Origin: Adenophora triphylla var. japonica
Taxonomy: Eukaryota > Streptophyta > Magnoliopsida > Asterales > Campanulaceae
DNA length: 64,000 bases
NCBI GenBank assembly: GCA_022495995.1
Contig: JAFEMH010001477.1
Span: 1-64,000, forward strand
Reading direction: 5' to 3'
The position numbers and the translations under genes are program-made. The notes beneath the pieces were generated by a model that was given only the letters and a program-made list of their open reading frames with translations, had not been told where the DNA came from and searched no databases. Shown here piece after piece: positions 59,885 to 64,000 of this stretch. How positions within the stretch are numbered: the first letter of the stretch is position 1; every line of letters begins with the position of its first letter.

Positions 59885-61254
59885 TGTTTGTGTAATGCCC
59901 TAGGCTTTAGTTATGTTTAACTGAAAACCGTTATGTATCATCTTTATCGTTTAAGTTTATTATTTGATTATTATATAGTTTGCATATTTATTGTAATAAT
60001 CTCCGTCCCTAATTATTAAGAGAATAATTAGTATAATTGTTAATGGATAATCATATGATGATTATATGCATAGAGATGCACATTGAAATTATGGGTACTT
60101 GTTAGAGAACAAGTGACTGGACTTGACCCGTATGAGATTTATGTCATGGTCAAATGTCATAATTAAATCTCATATGGTCACTTCATTAAGTCCCTAGACC
60201 TGAGATTATCATGACCTTATATATGATGAAAGTCATGTTTGATTTTAGTCAAACGATATCTTAACACGATATTTATAAAGGCTATCTTTGGCATGATCGG
60301 ATTCATGATGGGAAGGATGATAAGTCAAGATGGAATTTGTCCCTCGAAAGAGAGATGTTTTGCTTGGGCCCCTCGATGAGTGATAATGATGGAAATTGTG
60401 TGGCCACACCCCAATGCGATTGGAATATCATTATACTCAAGAATCGAGAAAGCATTGAACAGATACAAGTTGACGTGGACCATGACTTGTGTTCAATATA
60501 ACATCGTGAGACAAAGGGAGAAATGGAAGTGTACCATTGGAAACGTGAACTCTTACGTTATATTATTTGGGTAGACATAATGGCTTGCTAGAGTCCGCTT
60601 ATGTCTTATGAGAGTCGATATGATCGAACTCATTGCCAACATAATATAATCCTATTGGGTCACACACAACTAGAATGAATTGGTTAAACCAAAGGAAGAA
60701 TGATTGAGAGTTCCTGCATATGGCAACGTTTGTCACGCGACATACTTAGCCATATGGCAACCTTTGTCACGCGACATAACTAGCCACAGAGGCGGTTTAC
60801 ACCTGTTTCCTAATTTGATTAGGGCACAAACTCTAAATACTAAAGTAGTATAAATATGAGTCTGTAAACAGCCGAAATTGAGCCGAATTTTTCAATAGAA
60901 ATTCACAACAAAAGTTCTCTCAATATTCTTCCATAGGTTTAAGAATCTAGCAATTCTCAAGAACGGTTCTTGGTTCATTCTTACGTGTGGATACAACAAT
61001 AGAGGGTCTTCGCTCGTTTGACGATCAAGGCCTAGAGTTCCAATCCGAAGATTGAAAGGTTTTTGAAGATCGAAGATTGTGATTCAAAATCACACCAATA
61101 AATTGTTCGATAGCTCAAGACCGGAAAGCAATTAAGGTTGGTAAATTCTATCTCATAGGAATTCAATTTAATCGTATAGAACGGATCTTAGGGCTTGGAT
61201 TTTGTGTTAATTTGATGCTTTATTCCGCTCCGCATGGACCCATAAAACCCAACA
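59885..61254 (+). repeat. 3' LTR of the copia element
   Basis: 1,370 bp; starts TGTTTGTGTAATGCC and ends CCAACA. It contains the symmetrical module: motif copies at 60,731-60,742 and 60,765-60,776 around GCCATATGGC. Confidence 0.93.
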
Positions 61255-61497
61255 GCTTTCCCATTAAAAAACACGTCAATCAACGTTCCTACTTGCCTCA
61301 TTTACATAACAACAACAATTTTTCTATTCTAAATGTGTTTTATACTTTTTTCCAAGTAAAATTAGGGTTAATATATTCACAATCTCTCCCCGGTTCAGAT
61401 TCATTCAGTCATTCATAATTCCACAGACAGAGTTCAAGTCTTTTGACATAAAATCCAATTTTTAAAGCAATTTCAAACAAGGGTTTCAGAAAATACC

Positions 61498-61664
61498 GTG
61501 CCTTTCTTCCCGGGCGCGGAAGTGTGCTCCTTGAGCTGTGGATAGAACTCCCCCCTCACGGCTAGAGGAATGAATGGCCTTTGATTCTGAAGAACTCCCT
61601 TTCTGCGAGCAGCCATCTCAGCATGTTGCGGTCCTTTCCTCATTGGGCGGGCTCTAGGAGGCAT
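61498..61664 (-). pseudogene. Antisense plant-mobile-domain gene, first exon
   Basis: ATG at 61,664 reads leftward into a basic N-terminus (MPPRARPMRKGPQHAEMAAR) and ends at a G|GTATTT donor near 61,497. Its intron once measured about 280 bp and now also holds the copia insertion. A TATA-like box and one motif copy lie upstream. Confidence 0.55.
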
Positions 61665-62363
61665 CCTTTATGAGCAGAATAAAATCAAGCCCTAAATCCC
61701 TTTGATTTTCCAATCAATCCACGTGCAACCTTGGTGCTTTCTCCCGAAAAGCTGTTTGTCTCCCTCTAGGTGTTAACGTTCAAATGAAGATTGTTCAGCG
61801 TTATAAAAGATTGTTCTCTGGCTTTATGAAGTCGTGCGACACATCCTGTCCCTAAGACCAATTTTTCCAAACCACCTCCTGTGGTTTAATGATTAACACT
61901 TCAATCCCTGTAGTGCTTGGAGTGTTGTTTTCCCCCGCAGGTACAACAATCAACTGAACAAATCTCAAGGATTGCCCCTCAAAGCAAAACCGAGACAAAG
62001 AATCCAAATCTATTAGTCTCCCCAGCAATGTGCATCAAGATTATTTAGTCCCGCCACCAAAAGCATCAACAAAAGCCTGTTCCCTAGCAAACAGAACCCA
62101 CATCACATCAAGCAAGGTCCATGATTCCTAATATAACCAACAGTCAATAAAGACCGCCTCGCACCCGTGATAAATCAACAACGGTAGCATCGGTCCTCCG
62201 GCCAGTACCGCAACGTTCCGCCTGTCGATAACATTAGCATCAGATCCCTCCGGCGGCTACGGTGTAAGCACAAAGCCACGGGTATGAAACCATATTCTAT
62301 CCAAACAATCAAATCATCATGTCTGGTATTCTCAAAAAATCATTTTCTTCAGGTCATCTCACA
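61665..62363. other. Region between antisense gene start and 3' minisatellite
   Basis: It contains the putative antisense promoter (61,801-61,841). From about 61,960 it has sequence matching 7,140-7,220 and the surrounding 3'UTR of element 1. No other feature is seen. Confidence 0.5.
61801..61841 (-). promoter_or_regulatory. Putative antisense promoter with palindrome motif
   Basis: On the minus strand TGTCGCACGACT (61,841-61,830) is followed after 21 bases by TTTTATAA (61,808-61,801) and after about 135 more by the antisense ATG. The motif-to-TATA gap is nearly the 22 bases seen in the sense LTR promoters. Confidence 0.4.
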
Positions 62364-62830
62364 CAACCGGGTTCAGACGCCTCACAACAGTCTTCCACCG
62401 GGTTCAGACGCCTCATAACAGTCTTCCACCGGGTTCAGACGCCTCATAACAGTCTTCCACCGGGTTCAGATGCCTCATAACAGTCTTCCACCGGGTTCAG
62501 ATGCCTCATAACAGTCTTCCACCGGGTTCAGATGCCTCATAATAGTCTTCCACCGGGTTCAGATGCCTCATAACAGTCTTCTTCCATCAGTTTCAGATGC
62601 CTCATAACAGTCTTCCACCGGGTTCAGACGCCTCATAACAGTCTTTCACCGGGTTCAGATGCCTCACAACAGTCTTCCATCGGGTTCAGACACCTCATAA
62701 CATTCTTCCACCGGGTTCAGACGCCTCATAACAGTCTTCCACTGGGTTTAGATGCCTCATAAAAGTCTTCTTCCACCAGGTTCAGACGCCTTATAATAGT
62801 CTCTTTGGGTCAGACACCTTCGAATAGTCT
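62364..62830. repeat. 31-bp minisatellite, about 15 copies
   Basis: The unit is CCGGGTTCAGACGCCTCATA plus ACAGTCTTCCA. Most copies are 31 bp; two are lengthened by CTT. C/T variation at ACGCC/ATGCC alternates in blocks. It stands where element 1 has its 25-bp array. Confidence 0.9.
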
Positions 62831-63012
62831 GAACTACGACCGGCTTGATTCTCTCCTAGGGATACGTTGGAATCCTTTCTCCAAAGGTCCAGCCATCCGA
62901 TCTCTCGGATCATCGTCCAGCCCTCCGCCTTATCCCTCAGCCGTTCATTGGGATTGGATCTTATTTTATCGACAACCTCACTTTTTCCATAAGTGACATT
63001 GCCGAGGGGCTC
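62829..63012 (+). other. Conserved 3' end and polypurine tract of element 2
   Basis: Matches 8,174-8,358 almost base for base, including the stem-loop block and the terminal GAGGGG. Confidence 0.7.
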
Positions 63013-64000
63013 TGTAAGTATGCCAATCCAATTCGCAACCTTTTTTAGATGCATTTTAATGTAATAAAATTGCATTAAGGGGCGTTTTGGTAAATTCTCG
63101 GTCTATCCCGAGACTTCCGGAAACATTCCATAAGTTTCTCGCGAAGGAAGTACTTTTTTGTACTTTGCTCATGCCAAAGGATCTAAAGGGAATAAATATG
63201 TTTTGGACCTTTTGAGTATTATCCCAGAATGTTCCAGAACCAGATTTGGCGCCAAAAACGGTTGATAACACTTCCTGTCACACGACAACTCGATAACGTC
63301 ACTTTGCAGAAATCACACCAGAACCTCTCTCTCTTCTCCTCCCACACAAAACACCAACCAATTCCCCTCCAATTCCTTCATCTCTCATATACATCCTACC
63401 CAATTACCTCCATACTTCATAAACACCTTGAAGACCTCAATCCAGCACTCCATTCATGTCTAAATCCCCACTCCAGCAGCTGAATTGAAGACTTTTGCAC
63501 CTAACTTGGTGTGGAAGTTGAGGACTACAAGGGTAACACCTCCTTCCATCTCTCTCTCTCTCATTTACTTGCTTCATTTCAATTCCTTCCCCTCCACTTG
63601 ATAATCAGGCTCCATCCACCTCAGATTATCATGTGGCAACTGCAATCTCTCTATTTAAATCATTGTTACTTGATCCAATTGCACGTTCATGATGTGATTT
63701 ACTTGTAATTGCAATTTGGGTGTCAAGGGAGTGTGGATCTCCCATATCCACACTCCTTTGGTTGGTCTATCTTTGATTCGTGTTGTTCTGAATTGCCTTT
63801 ATATAATTACTTGATCTGGTTTGGTATCTGTTAAATCTGTCTCTCAGTTGTAAGGTTCCTGCAGATGGTAAACATGTGTCACGCGACACATTTGGACATG
63901 AGGAGTCCTGTGCCACGCGACACATCGTGCCCATCTGCAGGGATCATCCTTCAGTTGTAAGTTGTGTTGCCTAGTTTACTTATCACTCAGTTGGGGTGAC
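63013..64000 (+). repeat. 3' LTR of element 2, cut by the window end
   Basis: Starts TGTAAGTATGCC. Relative to the 5' LTR it lacks about 107 bp (junction near 63,292), removing the TATA box and one motif copy. The remaining motif copy at 63,276-63,287 is the ACACGACA variant. The downstream pair is at 63,877 and 63,911, 34 bases apart. Confidence 0.9.

Larger units (their letters stand above)
53292..61254 (+). mobile_element. Ty1/copia LTR retrotransposon nested in element 2
   Basis: 7,963 bp, beginning TGTTGG and ending CCAACA, flanked by the 5-bp duplication GCTTT (53,287-53,291 and 61,255-61,259). It lies in the intron of the antisense plant-mobile-domain gene, 41 bases upstream of the exon 2 acceptor. 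The order gag, protease, integrase, RT, RNase H confirms copia. Confidence 0.95.
46200..64000 (+). mobile_element. Element 2: non-autonomous Tat/Ogre-like LTR retrotransposon
   Basis: The 5' LTR (46,200-47,800), PBS, leader, antisense plant-mobile-domain gene, 3'UTR minisatellite, polypurine tract and 3' LTR (from 63,013, cut by the window end) are in order. The left flank GATCC (46,195-46,199) should recur right of the window. The interior has no pol and not even the gag relic of element 1; that part is replaced by LTR-like sequence. A copia element (53,292-61,254) is nested inside. Confidence 0.85.

Noticed and set aside
62364..62830. CRISPR-like regular array
   Set aside because: There are no unique spacers; the whole 31-bp unit repeats, the genome is clearly that of a plant, and no cas genes occur.

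Overview
The window looks like repeat-packed intergenic nuclear DNA of a flowering plant, most likely a eudicot. The evidence is GT-AG introns, a Helitron carrying both a Rep-helicase and an RPA-like gene, Ty3/gypsy elements of Tat/Ogre type, a Sirevirus-like copia, a CACTA transposon with a plant-type Transposase_24 protein, Stowaway-type MITEs, and captured plant gene pieces (plant mobile domain; CDKF/MHK-type kinase exons). I see no clearly intact host gene. The species cannot be named from this sequence alone.

Layout. 1-9,976: right-hand part of a Tat/Ogre-like LTR element (element 1), with leader, gag relic, antisense plant-mobile-domain-like relic, two tandem arrays and the 3' LTR. It is inserted in an AT-rich 206-209 bp tandem array (9,977-10,810). 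10,811-31,136: Helitron territory, with an old Rep fragment (11.2-11.6 kb), an RPA-like gene (16.9-19.4 kb), a decayed Rep-helicase gene (22.4-29.3 kb, Stowaway MITE in one intron), two captured kinase exons (29.5-29.7 kb) and a textbook Helitron 3' end (hairpin plus CTAG) at 31,107-31,136. 31.1-36.1 kb: a minisatellite, a duplicated promoter-like segment bracketing a gypsy remnant, and an unrecognised acidic repeat protein gene (35.1-36.1 kb). 37.7-42.2 kb: a gypsy LTR with PBS and gag fragment, split by a CACTA element. 42.4-46.2 kb: minus-strand Sirevirus-like LTR and env-like region. 46.2 kb to the window end: a second Tat/Ogre-like element (element 2), nested in the Sirevirus and itself split by a Ty1/copia element (53,292-61,254, TSD GCTTT).

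Working together: elements 1 and 2 are relatives with no pol, so they could only have moved by borrowing enzymes. Both carry an antisense host-derived gene and 3'UTR minisatellites that differ in sequence at the same place. The most unusual signal is a 12-bp partial palindrome, TGTC(A/G)(C/T)GCGACA. I count 34 copies or near-copies, nearly all in pairs 33-34 bp apart and several inside larger dyads. They lie in elements 1 and 2 and also in the unrelated copia element, and I found only one isolated partial match elsewhere. This is the best candidate here for an undescribed cis-acting system.
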